64,000 nt of DNA from JADJPO01 sp963724535 (GTDB taxonomy: Bacteria > Actinomycetota > Actinomycetes > Actinomycetales > Kineosporiaceae). Of the stretch, positions 1 through 9,108 are shown in pieces. Where the stretch lies: positions 434,001 through 498,000 of the forward strand of contig CAVRVD010000014.1 in assembly GCA_963724535.1 (NCBI GenBank). The letters are read 5' to 3'. The position numbers were made by a program, and so were the translations under genes. The first letter of the stretch is position 1. Every line of letters begins with the position of its first letter. The notes under the pieces are model-generated. The model worked only from the letters and a program-made list of their open reading frames with translations, had not been told where the DNA came from and made no database searches.

Positions 1-605
1 GAGATCGCCTCCATGGTCCAGCGCCCGTACATGTGGTTGGCGCCGATCGGCATCGCCAGCGGGTCGACCACGATGTCCTCGATCGGGATGCCGTACTCCG
101 TGGTGGCCACCTCGACGATCTTCCTGGTGATCTCCAGACGCTTGCCCGGGTCCTCGGGGATCTCGTCCTCCTCGTTCGGCAGGGCGATCACAGCCGCCCC
201 GTACTTCTTGACCAGGGGAAGGATCGTCTCCAGCCGCTCCGCCTCGCCGGTGACCGAGTTGACCAGGGCCTTGCCCTGATAGGCGGCCAGGCCGGCGTCC
301 AGGGCCTCGACCACGGAGGAGTCGATGCACAGCGGCAGGTCGGTCAGCGACTGCACCAGCTTGACCGCGTCGGACAGCAGCTGGGCCTCGTCGGCCAGTG
401 GTACGCCCATGTTGACATCGAGCACCATCGCCCCGCCTGCGACCTGGGCGTGCACATCCTCGATCACCCGGGTCATGTCGCCGGCGCGCAGTTCCTCCTG
501 GAACTTCGGTCGGCCGGTGGGGTTGATCCGTTCGCCGATGATGCAGAACGGCTGGTCGGGGCCGATGGCGATCTCGCGGCTCGCGGAGCGGAGCACGGTG
601 TGCAT
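1..605 (-). CDS. Methyltetrahydrofolate:corrinoid methyltransferase (pterin-binding), 3' end outside window
   Basis: The minus-strand frame opens at ATG 605-603 and runs off the left edge, so about 200 N-terminal residues are visible. It starts MHTVLRSAS and carries the GERINPTGR motif typical of the pterin-binding (DHPS-like TIM barrel) methyltransferases AcsE, MetH and MtgA. In that family the enzyme moves a methyl group between a corrinoid protein and tetrahydrofolate in the cytoplasm. It lies 53 bp downstream of the corrinoid-protein gene on the same strand, which fits the methyl acceptor step of a betaine- or methylamine-type demethylation system. The true substrate is inferred from context only. 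Dihydropteroate synthase proper is less likely given the neighbours. Confidence 0.85.
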   Translation of the reverse strand, partial: MHTVLRSASREIAIGPDQPFCIIGERINPTGRPKFQEELRAGDMTRVIEDVHAQVAGGAMVLDVNMGVPLADEAQLLSDAVKLVQSLTDLPLCIDSSVVEALDAGLAAYQGKALVNSVTGEAERLETILPLVKKYGAAVIALPNEEDEIPEDPGKRLEITRKIVEVATTEYGIPIEDIVVDPLAMPIGANHMYGRWTMEAI

Positions 606-658
606 GTGCAGTGTCCTTCGGGTTCAGGGGGCTTGGTGAAGCTGGGTGGGTCGATGGG

Positions 659-1323
<665 letters not shown>

Positions 1324-1327
<4 letters not shown>

Positions 1328-2103
1328 GCGGCGCCTACCTTTCGCGTGAAGCCGAGCTGGGTTGAGATCACGGCCGCCTGGACGACGACCAGCAGAGCGA
1401 GCGGACGTAGTCGGTCCCGGGGGATCCGGGCGGTCGGTCCGGAGACGGACAGGGCGCCGATCACCCCGCCCGAGGAGCCCCGAACCGGGGCGGCGACGGC
1501 GGTCAGGCCGACCTCGAACTCCTCCCAGGTGGAGGACCAGCCGCGCCGCCGGACCTCGGCGAGCTCCTCGGTCAGGGCGGACGTGGTGGTGATGGTGGCA
1601 TGGGTGCGGGACTCCAACGGGACGCCGGGCATCCGCAGTTGCCCGAAGGCCAGGAAGACCTTGCCCTGCGCAGAGCAGTGCGGGGGGACTGCCGTGCCGA
1701 CCCAGTTCGTGGTGCCGAGCAGGTAGCGGCCGTCGGCCTGGCTCACCTGGATCACCTCGTTCCCGCGGGGGATGGCGAAGGTGGCGGTCTCGCCGCACTC
1801 CTGGGCGATCCGCTCCAGGACCGGCTGAACAAGCTCGGCCAGGTCGTCGACGGTGGTGTGCTGAGCCGCGTAGAGGGCGAACAATGCGCCGGGCCGGTAG
1901 CTGCCGCTGCGGTCGCGCTGCACGAGCCGGTTGCGTTCCAGGGCGTGCAGCAACCGCGAGGTCGTCGACTTGGCCAGGCCAAGCTCGTCGACCAGCCAGG
2001 TGAAGGTGCGCGGCTCAGGCGCCGAGACGACCAGGTCCAACAACGCGGAGGCCCGATCGACCGCCTGACTGCCCGGCGAACCCGCGCCGGAGGGACTGCT
2101 CAC
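1324..2103 (-). CDS. IclR-family transcriptional regulator, first gene of corrinoid operon
   Basis: 259 residues. It has an N-terminal winged helix-turn-helix (about residues 15-75, with LAKSTTSRLLHAL as the recognition region) and a C-terminal IclR effector domain. It is the first gene of a minus-strand operon with the corrinoid protein (4-bp overlap) and the THF methyltransferase. It is divergent from the MttB-like gene across 123 bp. A perfect 7-bp inverted repeat with a 3-bp spacer lies at 2108-2124, directly upstream of the start codon, so autoregulation and control of the divergent gene are likely. The ligand is not known; a methylated amine is an inference. Confidence 0.9.
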
Positions 2104-2107
2104 GAGT

Positions 2108-2124
2108 GTTCCATATAATGGAAC
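2108..2124. promoter_or_regulatory. Probable IclR operator between divergent iclR and mttB-like genes
   Basis: The sequence GTTCCATATAATGGAAC is a perfect inverted repeat (7-bp arms, 3-bp spacer). It lies 5 bp upstream of the IclR start and about 100 bp upstream of the divergent MttB-like start. It is an AT-rich island in very GC-rich DNA. The half-site TGGAAC/GTTCCA recurs upstream of the dehydrogenase operon at 9019-9052. IclR-family regulators commonly bind TTCC/GGAA palindromes of this kind. Binding itself is inferred. Confidence 0.6.
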
Positions 2125-2226
2125 CTAGGTCTCATGGGGAGAGCGTAGGATCGGCGATCGTCAAGGGTCAAGAGCGTTCGCCGAGCCGGGTCCGCCCTGC
2201 CGGTCACCCCGCCCCCAGGAGGTCAG

Positions 2227-3678
2227 ATGTTCCGCAACACCATGCCGAGGTACGAGATCCTGTCCGAGGAGGCCATGGCCACCCTGGACGCAGGGTGGCG
2301 ACGGCTGGTGTCCGAGATCGGCGTGGAGTTCATGTCGGACCGTGCCCTGGACCTGTTCCGCGCGGCCGGCCAGCAGGTGGAGGGCCAGTGCGTCAGGTTC
2401 GACCCCGACTTCCTGCTCGAGCAGGTGGCCAAGGCGCCTCGTGAGTTCGACGTCCAGGCCCGCAACCCCGCCAACTCGATCCACATCGGCGGCGACGCGA
2501 TGGCCTTCGCCGGGGTCTACGGTCCGCCCTTCGTCCGCGTGGGGGAGGTCCGTCGGGACGCGACCATGGACGACTTCCGCAACTTCGTTCGGCTGGCCCA
2601 GTCCTACGGGGTCCTCGACAGCGCCGGCGGGGTGATCTGCGAGCCGAACGACACCCCGCTGGACAGCCGGCACCTCGACATGGTGTATGCGCTGGCGACG
2701 CTCACTGACAAGGTCTTCATGGGCAACGTGGTCTCCGGGGTGAACGCCCGGGACACCATCGCGATGACCGAGATCCTGTTCGGCGGCGGCGACGCGGGCC
2801 GAGCGGCCATCGAGCAGACCCCCGCGTTGATCTCGCTTATCAACTGCAACTCGCCGCTGCGCTGGGACGACCGCATGCTCGAGGCCCAGTTCGAGTACAG
2901 CGAGGCGAACCAGCCGGTCGTGCTGACCCCGTTCCTGCTGATGGGCGCGATGTCGCCGGTGTCGATCCCGGCCACCCTGGCCCAGCAGATCGCCGAGGCG
3001 CTGACCGGTATCGCGCTGTCCCAGCTCATCAGGCCGGGCTGTCCGGTGATCTTCGGCTCATTCCTGTCCAACATCGACATGCAGTCCGGCTCACCGCAGT
3101 TCGGGACCCCGGAGTCGGCGATGGGTTTGTTCTGCACCGGCCAGATCGCCCGCCGCTTCGGGTTGCCGGTGCGTTCCGGCGGCGGGCTCACGTCGTCCCA
3201 GATGCCGGACGCCCAGGCCGCCTACGAGGCGCTGATGACGATGCTGCCGACCTTCCTGGCCGGCATCAACTGGGTGATGCACTCCGGTGGTTGGTTGGAC
3301 GGCGGTCTGATCGCCTGCTACGAGAAGTTCATCATCGACATGCAGATCCTGGAGATCCTGCAGCACGAGTTCACCCCGATCTCCTTCGACGAGGAGGCAT
3401 TGGCGTTCGGGGCGCACGCCGAGGTCGGCCACGGCGGACATTTCCTCGGTGCCGAGCACACCATGGGGCGGTTCCGCACCTGCTTCTACCGTCCGTTCCT
3501 GTCCTCCTCGGACAACTACGACCGGTGGATGCGGGGCGGTGCCAAGGACACCGCGGCCCGGGCCGGTGACATCTGGCGGGCCAAGCTGGCCGAGTACGAG
3601 CCGCCGCCGCTGGACGAGGCGGTCCGCGAGGAGCTCGAGGCGTACGTGACCCGCCGCCGGGCCGAGCTCGGCGACTGA
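2227..3678 (+). CDS. MttB-superfamily methylamine/betaine:corrinoid methyltransferase (non-pyrrolysine)
   Basis: 483 residues, starting at ATG 2227 preceded by AGGAGG at a good distance. The whole length resembles the trimethylamine methyltransferase (MttB) superfamily: a TIM-barrel protein of normal family length (about 480). There is no in-frame TAG. It is therefore the non-pyrrolysine branch, whose characterised members (MtgB, MtpB, MtcB types) demethylate quaternary amines such as glycine betaine, proline betaine or carnitine onto a cob(I)alamin carrier. The carrier is probably the corrinoid protein encoded on the other strand at 659-1327. The nearby dimethylglycine-type dehydrogenase makes glycine betaine the favoured substrate, but this is inference from context. 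Confidence 0.88.
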   Translation: MFRNTMPRYEILSEEAMATLDAGWRRLVSEIGVEFMSDRALDLFRAAGQQVEGQCVRFDPDFLLEQVAKAPREFDVQARNPANSIHIGGDAMAFAGVYGPPFVRVGEVRRDATMDDFRNFVRLAQSYGVLDSAGGVICEPNDTPLDSRHLDMVYALATLTDKVFMGNVVSGVNARDTIAMTEILFGGGDAGRAAIEQTPALISLINCNSPLRWDDRMLEAQFEYSEANQPVVLTPFLLMGAMSPVSIPATLAQQIAEALTGIALSQLIRPGCPVIFGSFLSNIDMQSGSPQFGTPESAMGLFCTGQIARRFGLPVRSGGGLTSSQMPDAQAAYEALMTMLPTFLAGINWVMHSGGWLDGGLIACYEKFIIDMQILEILQHEFTPISFDEEALAFGAHAEVGHGGHFLGAEHTMGRFRTCFYRPFLSSSDNYDRWMRGGAKDTAARAGDIWRAKLAEYEPPPLDEAVREELEAYVTRRRAELGD

Positions 3679-3734
3679 CGCCGTCCGGTCCAGCCGCGGC
3701 TGCCCGGGTGCGTCATGCGCTTACTCTTATCGCC

Positions 3735-4511
3735 ATGAGCAACACGACGCTGAACGGGCAGGGGCTGGTCCAGTCGGTCGACCGGGCCCTGACTGTGCTG
3801 GCGCTGCTGGCCCGGCACGGCGAGCTCGGGGTCACGGAGATCGCCGCAGACCTCGGGGTGCACAAGTCGACAGCCTTCCGGCTGGTCAGCACCCTGGAGG
3901 CGCACGACCTCGTCGAACAGGTCACCGAGCGGGGCAAGTTCCGGCTCGGCGTCGGGGTGCTCCGGCTGGCCGGGTCGACCACCGTTCGCCTCGACCTGGT
4001 TCAGGAGAGCCGCCCGGTCGCGGTCCGGCTGGCCAAGCAGGTCGGCGAGACGGTCAACATCACGGTCCTGTCCGGGCACGAGGCCCTCTACCTCGACCAG
4101 GTCTCCGGGCCGTCGGCGCTTGCGCTGCACAACTGGGTCGGCCAGCGGATCCCGCTGCACGCGACGTCCAACGGCAAGGTGTTGCTGGCCTACGCCGGTG
4201 CCGCCCTGTTCGCCGACCTGGACCGTCCGTTGCGCCGGTACACCGCACACACGGTCATCGACGAGGCCCTGCTGGACCGCGAGCTCGACGAGGTCCGTCG
4301 CCAGGGGTGGGCGCTGGCCGCCGACGAGCTGGAGGAGGGGCTGACCGCCATCGCCGCGCCGATCCACGGTGCGGACGGTTCGGTGCTCGCCTCGGTCAGC
4401 GCGTCCGGGCCGACGTTCCGGCTGACCGCTGAGCGCACCCCGGAGGTCGCCGCGCAGGTGGTGGCCGCCGGGCGGGAGATCTCGACCCGGTTGGGCTGGC
4501 ACGCCACGTAG
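3735..4511 (+). CDS. IclR-family transcriptional regulator
   Basis: 258 residues from ATG 3735. An in-frame GTG at 3708 would add nine residues, but family members start near this ATG. No clear Shine-Dalgarno precedes the ATG, and a TACTCT-like -10 lies just upstream, so a leaderless transcript is possible. The N-terminal wHTH contains LGVHKSTAFRLVSTLE, and the effector domain has the usual GQRIPLHATSNGKVLLA stretch. It sits 56 bp after the MttB-like gene on the same strand and converges with etfA. It is a second regulator of the same block; its division of labour with the first IclR cannot be read from sequence. Confidence 0.88.
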   Translation: MSNTTLNGQGLVQSVDRALTVLALLARHGELGVTEIAADLGVHKSTAFRLVSTLEAHDLVEQVTERGKFRLGVGVLRLAGSTTVRLDLVQESRPVAVRLAKQVGETVNITVLSGHEALYLDQVSGPSALALHNWVGQRIPLHATSNGKVLLAYAGAALFADLDRPLRRYTAHTVIDEALLDRELDEVRRQGWALAADELEEGLTAIAAPIHGADGSVLASVSASGPTFRLTAERTPEVAAQVVAAGREISTRLGWHAT

Positions 4512-4556
4512 CCTGGGGGCTTGCCCGGGTGATCTGTGCGGTCGCGATGGTGCCGG

Positions 4557-5603
4557 TCAACCGCGGCTGTCCAGCTCTGCGTTGATCGCCGGGACCACCT
4601 CGTGCAGGTCGCCGATCACGGCGTAGTGCGCCTTGGTGACCATCGGTGCCTCGTCGTCGGTGTTCACCGCGATGATCGTCTTGGCGCTGGAGCAGCCCGC
4701 CCAATGCTGGATCGCGCCGCTGATCCCGCACGGGATGTACACGTCGGGAGTGATCCGGCTACCAGTCTGGCCGACCTGCTCGTGGTGCGGACGCCAGCCC
4801 AGGCTGGTCACCACCCGGGAGACCCCGAGCGAGCCGCCGAGTCGCGCGGCCAGCGCGATCAGCTCGTCGAAGGAGTCTGGGCCGCCGACCCCGCGCCCGC
4901 CGCCGACGACGACCCGGGCATTGCCCAGGTCGCCGCCGCCGGTGCCGGCCGGCACCAGCCGCCGCACCTGGCCCACCAGGTCGGCCTCGGTGATCGAGGA
5001 CGGGCTGAACACGCGGACGTCGACCTGGACCGGTGGGCGGACCGGAGCCGGTTCGACGGCGTGCCCGGCCATGGTCAGGATCGCCGGCGAGCCGACCAGG
5101 TCGACCTCCTCCAGCGCCGAGCCCCCCATCACCTGCCGATGCACGACCAGCCGGGCGTCGCCGGTCTCGGGTCCCTCTACGAGTGCCGAGACCACGACGG
5201 TGACGCTCGCCGCCATCCGCAGGTCGAGCCGGGCCGCGACGTGCGCGAGCACCTCGTAGCCGCGCGGGCTGGCTGGTGCGATCAGCACTCCCGGTGCGCC
5301 GTCATGGACGGCGTCGACGACACAGGCGGCCCAGGCGGCGGCGGAGTAGTGCTCCAGCCGAGGGTCCTCGGCGTGGTGGAGCACACCCACCCCATAGCGG
5401 CCGACTGACTGGACGGCGCTCGGTGGGCAGTGTCCGACCGCGATCGCGTGCACGTCGTCCGAGCCGATGCCCGCGGTCGAGGCCACGCCGAGAGCGAAGG
5501 TGAGCGCCTCGGCGGACAGCACGGTCAACCCGCCCTCGGCGTCCGCGTCGCCCGAACCCGAAGCGCCGGAGGTGATCTCGGGTTCGATCAGGACGAGAAT
5601 CAT
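4557..5603 (-). CDS. etfA: Electron transfer flavoprotein alpha subunit
   Basis: 348 residues. ATG 5603-5601 overlaps the etfB stop in an ATGA junction; longer readings of the frame upstream are shadows of etfB. The C-terminal FAD-binding domain has the classical signature GQTGSRITPDVYIPCGISGA. The N-terminal domain is the ETF alpha/beta Rossmann-like fold. ETF takes electrons from FAD dehydrogenases and passes them to the membrane quinone pool. Placement directly behind etfB and the dimethylglycine/sarcosine dehydrogenase indicates it is the dedicated acceptor for that enzyme. Confidence 0.93.
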   Translation of the reverse strand: MILVLIEPEITSGASGSGDADAEGGLTVLSAEALTFALGVASTAGIGSDDVHAIAVGHCPPSAVQSVGRYGVGVLHHAEDPRLEHYSAAAWAACVVDAVHDGAPGVLIAPASPRGYEVLAHVAARLDLRMAASVTVVVSALVEGPETGDARLVVHRQVMGGSALEEVDLVGSPAILTMAGHAVEPAPVRPPVQVDVRVFSPSSITEADLVGQVRRLVPAGTGGGDLGNARVVVGGGRGVGGPDSFDELIALAARLGGSLGVSRVVTSLGWRPHHEQVGQTGSRITPDVYIPCGISGAIQHWAGCSSAKTIIAVNTDDEAPMVTKAHYAVIGDLHEVVPAINAELDSRG

Positions 5604-6415
5604 CGCGACACCACTCCGATCACACGCAGCACCTCGACCACGGCGGCGGCTGCGGCGGCCGGGTCCTTGTCCGTGCCGAGCACCTGGACGACGCTGGGCT
5701 GCTCGGGCGGCAGCACCAGACGGCGCCGGGCCGTGCCCTGCACCGGTCCGGTGGCGTCCACCACCTCGACAGGTGCCTTCTTCGCCTTCAGCCGGCCAGG
5801 GATGGAGGGGTATCGAGGTGTGATGTCGCCCTCCATGATGGTGACCACCGCGGGGAGCGGAACCTCGAACTCCTCGGTACCGGCCGGTCCGTCGCCGACC
5901 GCGGTGACCACACCGCCGGCGATCGACAGCGACCGGATCCCGGTGACCACCGGCACGCCGAGCTTGTGGGCCAGCCGGATGCCCACCTGGAAGTCGCCGG
6001 TGTCCGCGGCGTCGTTGCCCAGCAGCACGAGGTCGAAGCCCGCCCCGGCGTCGGCGCGACGGCGAGCGACATCGGCGATCGCGCCGGCGACGTCGTCGGG
6101 GCCGTAGTCGTCGGCGGAACCGGGCTGACCCTCGTCGGCGGTGCGCACGTGCACCGCCGAGGTGACTCCGACCGCCAGGGCATCGCGCAGCTGCTCGATC
6201 GCCGAGTCCGGCCCGAGGGTGAACACGGTGGTCGAGCCACCGTGCTCCTCGACCAGGGACACCGCCGCCTCGACGGCGCACTCCTCGTGCGGGCTCACCG
6301 TGTGACCCACATGTCGGGCGTCCACCGACATGCCGTCGGCGGTGAGCAGGATCTGCCCGCTGGCGCCCGGGACCCGCTTGACGCAGACCAGCACGTTGGG
6401 GGACTCGCTGGACAT
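5600..6415 (-). CDS. etfB: Electron transfer flavoprotein beta subunit
   Basis: 271 residues starting MSSESPNVLVCVKRVPGAS, the typical ETF-beta N-terminus (VCVKRVP). Later motifs such as DLVLLGNDAADTGDFQVG match the AMP/FAD-facing region of the family. It begins 2 bp after the dehydrogenase gene ends and overlaps etfA by 4 bp, so the three genes form one translationally coupled operon. It forms the ETF heterodimer with EtfA. Confidence 0.93.
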   Translation of the reverse strand: MSSESPNVLVCVKRVPGASGQILLTADGMSVDARHVGHTVSPHEECAVEAAVSLVEEHGGSTTVFTLGPDSAIEQLRDALAVGVTSAVHVRTADEGQPGSADDYGPDDVAGAIADVARRRADAGAGFDLVLLGNDAADTGDFQVGIRLAHKLGVPVVTGIRSLSIAGGVVTAVGDGPAGTEEFEVPLPAVVTIMEGDITPRYPSIPGRLKAKKAPVEVVDATGPVQGTARRRLVLPPEQPSVVQVLGTDKDPAAAAAAVVEVLRVIGVVSR

Positions 6416-6417
6416 GC

Positions 6418-8952
6418 TCAGCCTCGGATCCGCTCGTTGTCGGGGTCGAACAGGGGCGTGGCGCCGGCCACGGCGACGGTCACCGGGTAGCGCTCGCCCA
6501 GGTACTGCACGGTCAGCGCCGTGCCCTCGACGGCCAGCTCTGGCGGTAGGTAGCTCATCAGCAGGTGCTTGCCGACACTGGGACCGGACCCGGCGCTGGT
6601 CACGTAGGCGCGGTGCCCGTGCCCGTCGACCAGCGGCTCGCCGTCCGGGGTGAGGATCGGCTCGCCGCCGAGCATGTACCGCTTGGTCCCGGCCGGCTCA
6701 CCGGCCGGTCCGGGGTTGCGCGAGGTGTGGTCGTCGACGGTGAGCGTGCAGAGCACCGTGGCCGGATCCTTCTCCCGCTGGGCGAGATAGGCGTCCCGGC
6801 CGATGAAGTCCGCGTCCTTGACCTTTGCCCGCTGCATCCCCGCCTCGACGATCGAGCGTTCGCCGTCCAGCTCGGCCCCGTAGGCCCGGTAGCCCTTCTC
6901 CAGCCGGCCCGTGGTGCCGTAGACGCCGATGCCGACCGGCACCAGGCCGTGCGGGCGGCCGGCGTCCTGCAGGGTGCGCCACAACCGGGCCCCGGTCTCC
7001 ACCGGCGCGTACAGCTCCCAGCCCAGCTCCCCGACGTAGGAGATCCGCGAGGCGAGTACCCCTAGTCCGGCCGCCTCGATCGAGCGGCAGCTGCTGAACG
7101 GGAAGCCGGCGTGGGAGATGTCGTCGTCGGTGATCGCACCGAGGATGTCGCGGGCCTTCGGCCCCCACAGCCCGATCGTGGTGAACGCCGAGGTCTGGTC
7201 GACGACCTGGGCGCCGTCGGGCATGTTGTCGCGGAACCACTTCCGGTCGGCGTTGCCGTGCGCGCCGCCGGTGACGACCCGGAAGTGGTTCTCGCCCAGG
7301 CGCATGACGGTCAGGTCGGCCCTGAACCCCCCGCGGGGACCGAGGATCGGGGTGTAGACGACGCGGCCGAGCCGGACGTCCATGTTGAGGACGGCGATCC
7401 GCTGGACGGCGTCCAGGGCCTTGGGACCGACCACGTCGAAGATCGAGAACGCGGTGAGGTCCACCATCCCGGCCCGTTCGCGCATCGCGAGGTGCTCGGC
7501 GTTGATGATCGGTGACCACCAGCGGGCGTCCCACTCGGCCTGGCGCGGCATCAGCCGGTCGCCGTAGTCCGCCAGCAGGGTCTCGTTGCTGGCGTACCAG
7601 TGCGGCCGTTCCCAGCCTGCGGTCTCGAAGAACACAGCGCCGAGCTCCCGCTCGTGGGCGTTCATCGGGGACAGCCGGACGTCCCGGTCGCTGGACCACT
7701 GCTCGCCGGGGTGCACGATGCCGTAGGTCTTGTTGAACGCCTCGCCGGTGCGAGCGCGCACGTGGTGGCGGGTGCGCTGGTGCGGGTAGAAGCGGGCGAT
7801 GTCGCTGTGGTGCGCGTCGATCTCCGGCTCACCCTCGACCATCCACTCGGCGACCATCCGGCCCACGCCGGGCCCCTCCTTGATCCAGACCGCGGCGGCC
7901 GACCACAGCCCGGCGACCTCGGGGGACTCCCCGAGCACCGGGTAGCCATCCGGGGTGAGCGAGAGCAGGCCGTTGATGGCGTAGCGGATCCCGACATCGG
8001 GGTTGCCGAGGATGTCGGGCATCAGCTCGAGCGCCTGCTCCAGCTGTGGGTCGAAGTCGTCGGAGGTGAACGGCAGCTCGGTGGGGGACAGGGCCGACTG
8101 CTCGATCGAGGGGATGTCCCCGGCGTCCATCAGGATCGGCCGGTGGGCGTAGGAGCCGACCTCCATATCCGAGCCGTGCTGGCGCTCGTAGCAGAAGGTG
8201 TCCATGTCGCGCACGATCGGGAAGGAGATCTCGCCGGGCATGGCCGCAAGCTCGGGCACCGGGCCGACGCTGATCATCTGGTGTACGGCAGGGGTCAACG
8301 GAATGTGAGCCCCGGCCATGGCGGCTATCTTCGGGCTCCACACTCCGCAGGCCACGACCACGGCCTCGCACTCGATGTCGCCCTTGTCGGTGCGCACTCG
8401 GACGACGCGGCCGTTCTCCACGTCCAGGCCGAGCACCTCGGTGTTCGGCTGCGTGGTGAGCGCCCCCATCTCGATGGCCCGCTCCCGCATGATCGTGCCG
8501 GCCCGCACCGACTCGACCACGCCGACGCTCGGGGTCCAGAACCCGCCGATGATCACCGACGGGTCCAGGAAGGGCACCTTCTCGGCCACCTGCTCCGGGC
8601 TGATCAGCTCGGAGTCGATGCCCCACGCGATCGAGGAGGTGATCCGACGGGTCAGCTCCTGCATCCGCTCCGCGGTGCGGGCCACCTCCAGGCCCCCGGA
8701 CTCGGTGAAGACCCCCAGCTCCGTGAACTGCCGGATGCTGTCCAGGGTGAGGTCGGCGAACTCGCGGGAGTGGTCCACCGGGAAGATGAAGTTGGAGGCG
8801 TGGCCGGTCGACCCGCCGGGGTTGGGCAGCGGACCCTTGTCGATCTGTACCAGCTCACGCCAGCCGAGGCGGGCCAGGTGGTAGACGACGCTGTTCCCGA
8901 CGATCCCCGAGCCGATGACGACGCAGCGGGCCCGGTTCGGCAGTGCACTCAT
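6418..8952 (-). CDS. FAD-dependent dimethylglycine/sarcosine-type dehydrogenase with GcvT domain
   Basis: 844 residues from ATG 8952, preceded by GAGAGG; an upstream in-frame start at 8985 lacks a ribosome site. The N-terminal half is a DAO-type FAD oxidoreductase with dinucleotide motif VVIGSGIVGNSVVYHLARLG (about residues 10-30) and GSTGHASN, where the His sits where DMGDH-type enzymes attach FAD covalently. The C-terminal half (about 420-840) is an aminomethyltransferase (GcvT) domain that would pass the oxidised methyl group to tetrahydrofolate. Length matches dimethylglycine dehydrogenase (about 820-860). With etfBA downstream it probably oxidises dimethylglycine or sarcosine made by the corrinoid system. 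The exact substrate is unproven. Confidence 0.88.
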   Translation of the reverse strand: MSALPNRARCVVIGSGIVGNSVVYHLARLGWRELVQIDKGPLPNPGGSTGHASNFIFPVDHSREFADLTLDSIRQFTELGVFTESGGLEVARTAERMQELTRRITSSIAWGIDSELISPEQVAEKVPFLDPSVIIGGFWTPSVGVVESVRAGTIMRERAIEMGALTTQPNTEVLGLDVENGRVVRVRTDKGDIECEAVVVACGVWSPKIAAMAGAHIPLTPAVHQMISVGPVPELAAMPGEISFPIVRDMDTFCYERQHGSDMEVGSYAHRPILMDAGDIPSIEQSALSPTELPFTSDDFDPQLEQALELMPDILGNPDVGIRYAINGLLSLTPDGYPVLGESPEVAGLWSAAAVWIKEGPGVGRMVAEWMVEGEPEIDAHHSDIARFYPHQRTRHHVRARTGEAFNKTYGIVHPGEQWSSDRDVRLSPMNAHERELGAVFFETAGWERPHWYASNETLLADYGDRLMPRQAEWDARWWSPIINAEHLAMRERAGMVDLTAFSIFDVVGPKALDAVQRIAVLNMDVRLGRVVYTPILGPRGGFRADLTVMRLGENHFRVVTGGAHGNADRKWFRDNMPDGAQVVDQTSAFTTIGLWGPKARDILGAITDDDISHAGFPFSSCRSIEAAGLGVLASRISYVGELGWELYAPVETGARLWRTLQDAGRPHGLVPVGIGVYGTTGRLEKGYRAYGAELDGERSIVEAGMQRAKVKDADFIGRDAYLAQREKDPATVLCTLTVDDHTSRNPGPAGEPAGTKRYMLGGEPILTPDGEPLVDGHGHRAYVTSAGSGPSVGKHLLMSYLPPELAVEGTALTVQYLGERYPVTVAVAGATPLFDPDNERIRG

Positions 8953-9018
8953 GAGCTGACCTCTCTGGTCCGATGTGGGCGCCATTTGTTGCGCATCACG
9001 CTACTCCGACGCGCAATA

Positions 9019-9052
9019 TGGAACACAGTTCCACAGCATGCTGCGGTGGAAC
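9019..9052. promoter_or_regulatory. Probable operator upstream of dehydrogenase-etf operon
   Basis: TGGAACACAGTTCCA (9019-9033) is a perfect inverted repeat with a 3-bp spacer. A third half-site TGGAAC at 9047-9052 pairs with GTTCCA at 9028-9033 across 13 bp. It lies about 70-100 bp upstream of the dehydrogenase start (8952). The same half-sites form the palindrome between iclR and the MttB-like gene, which suggests a shared regulator. Binding is inferred. Confidence 0.5.
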
Positions 9053-9108
9053 CCGGCCAGTCAAGCCTGGTGGGCAGTCCGCCGGTGTTCAACTCCGCGG
9101 ACCCAGGG

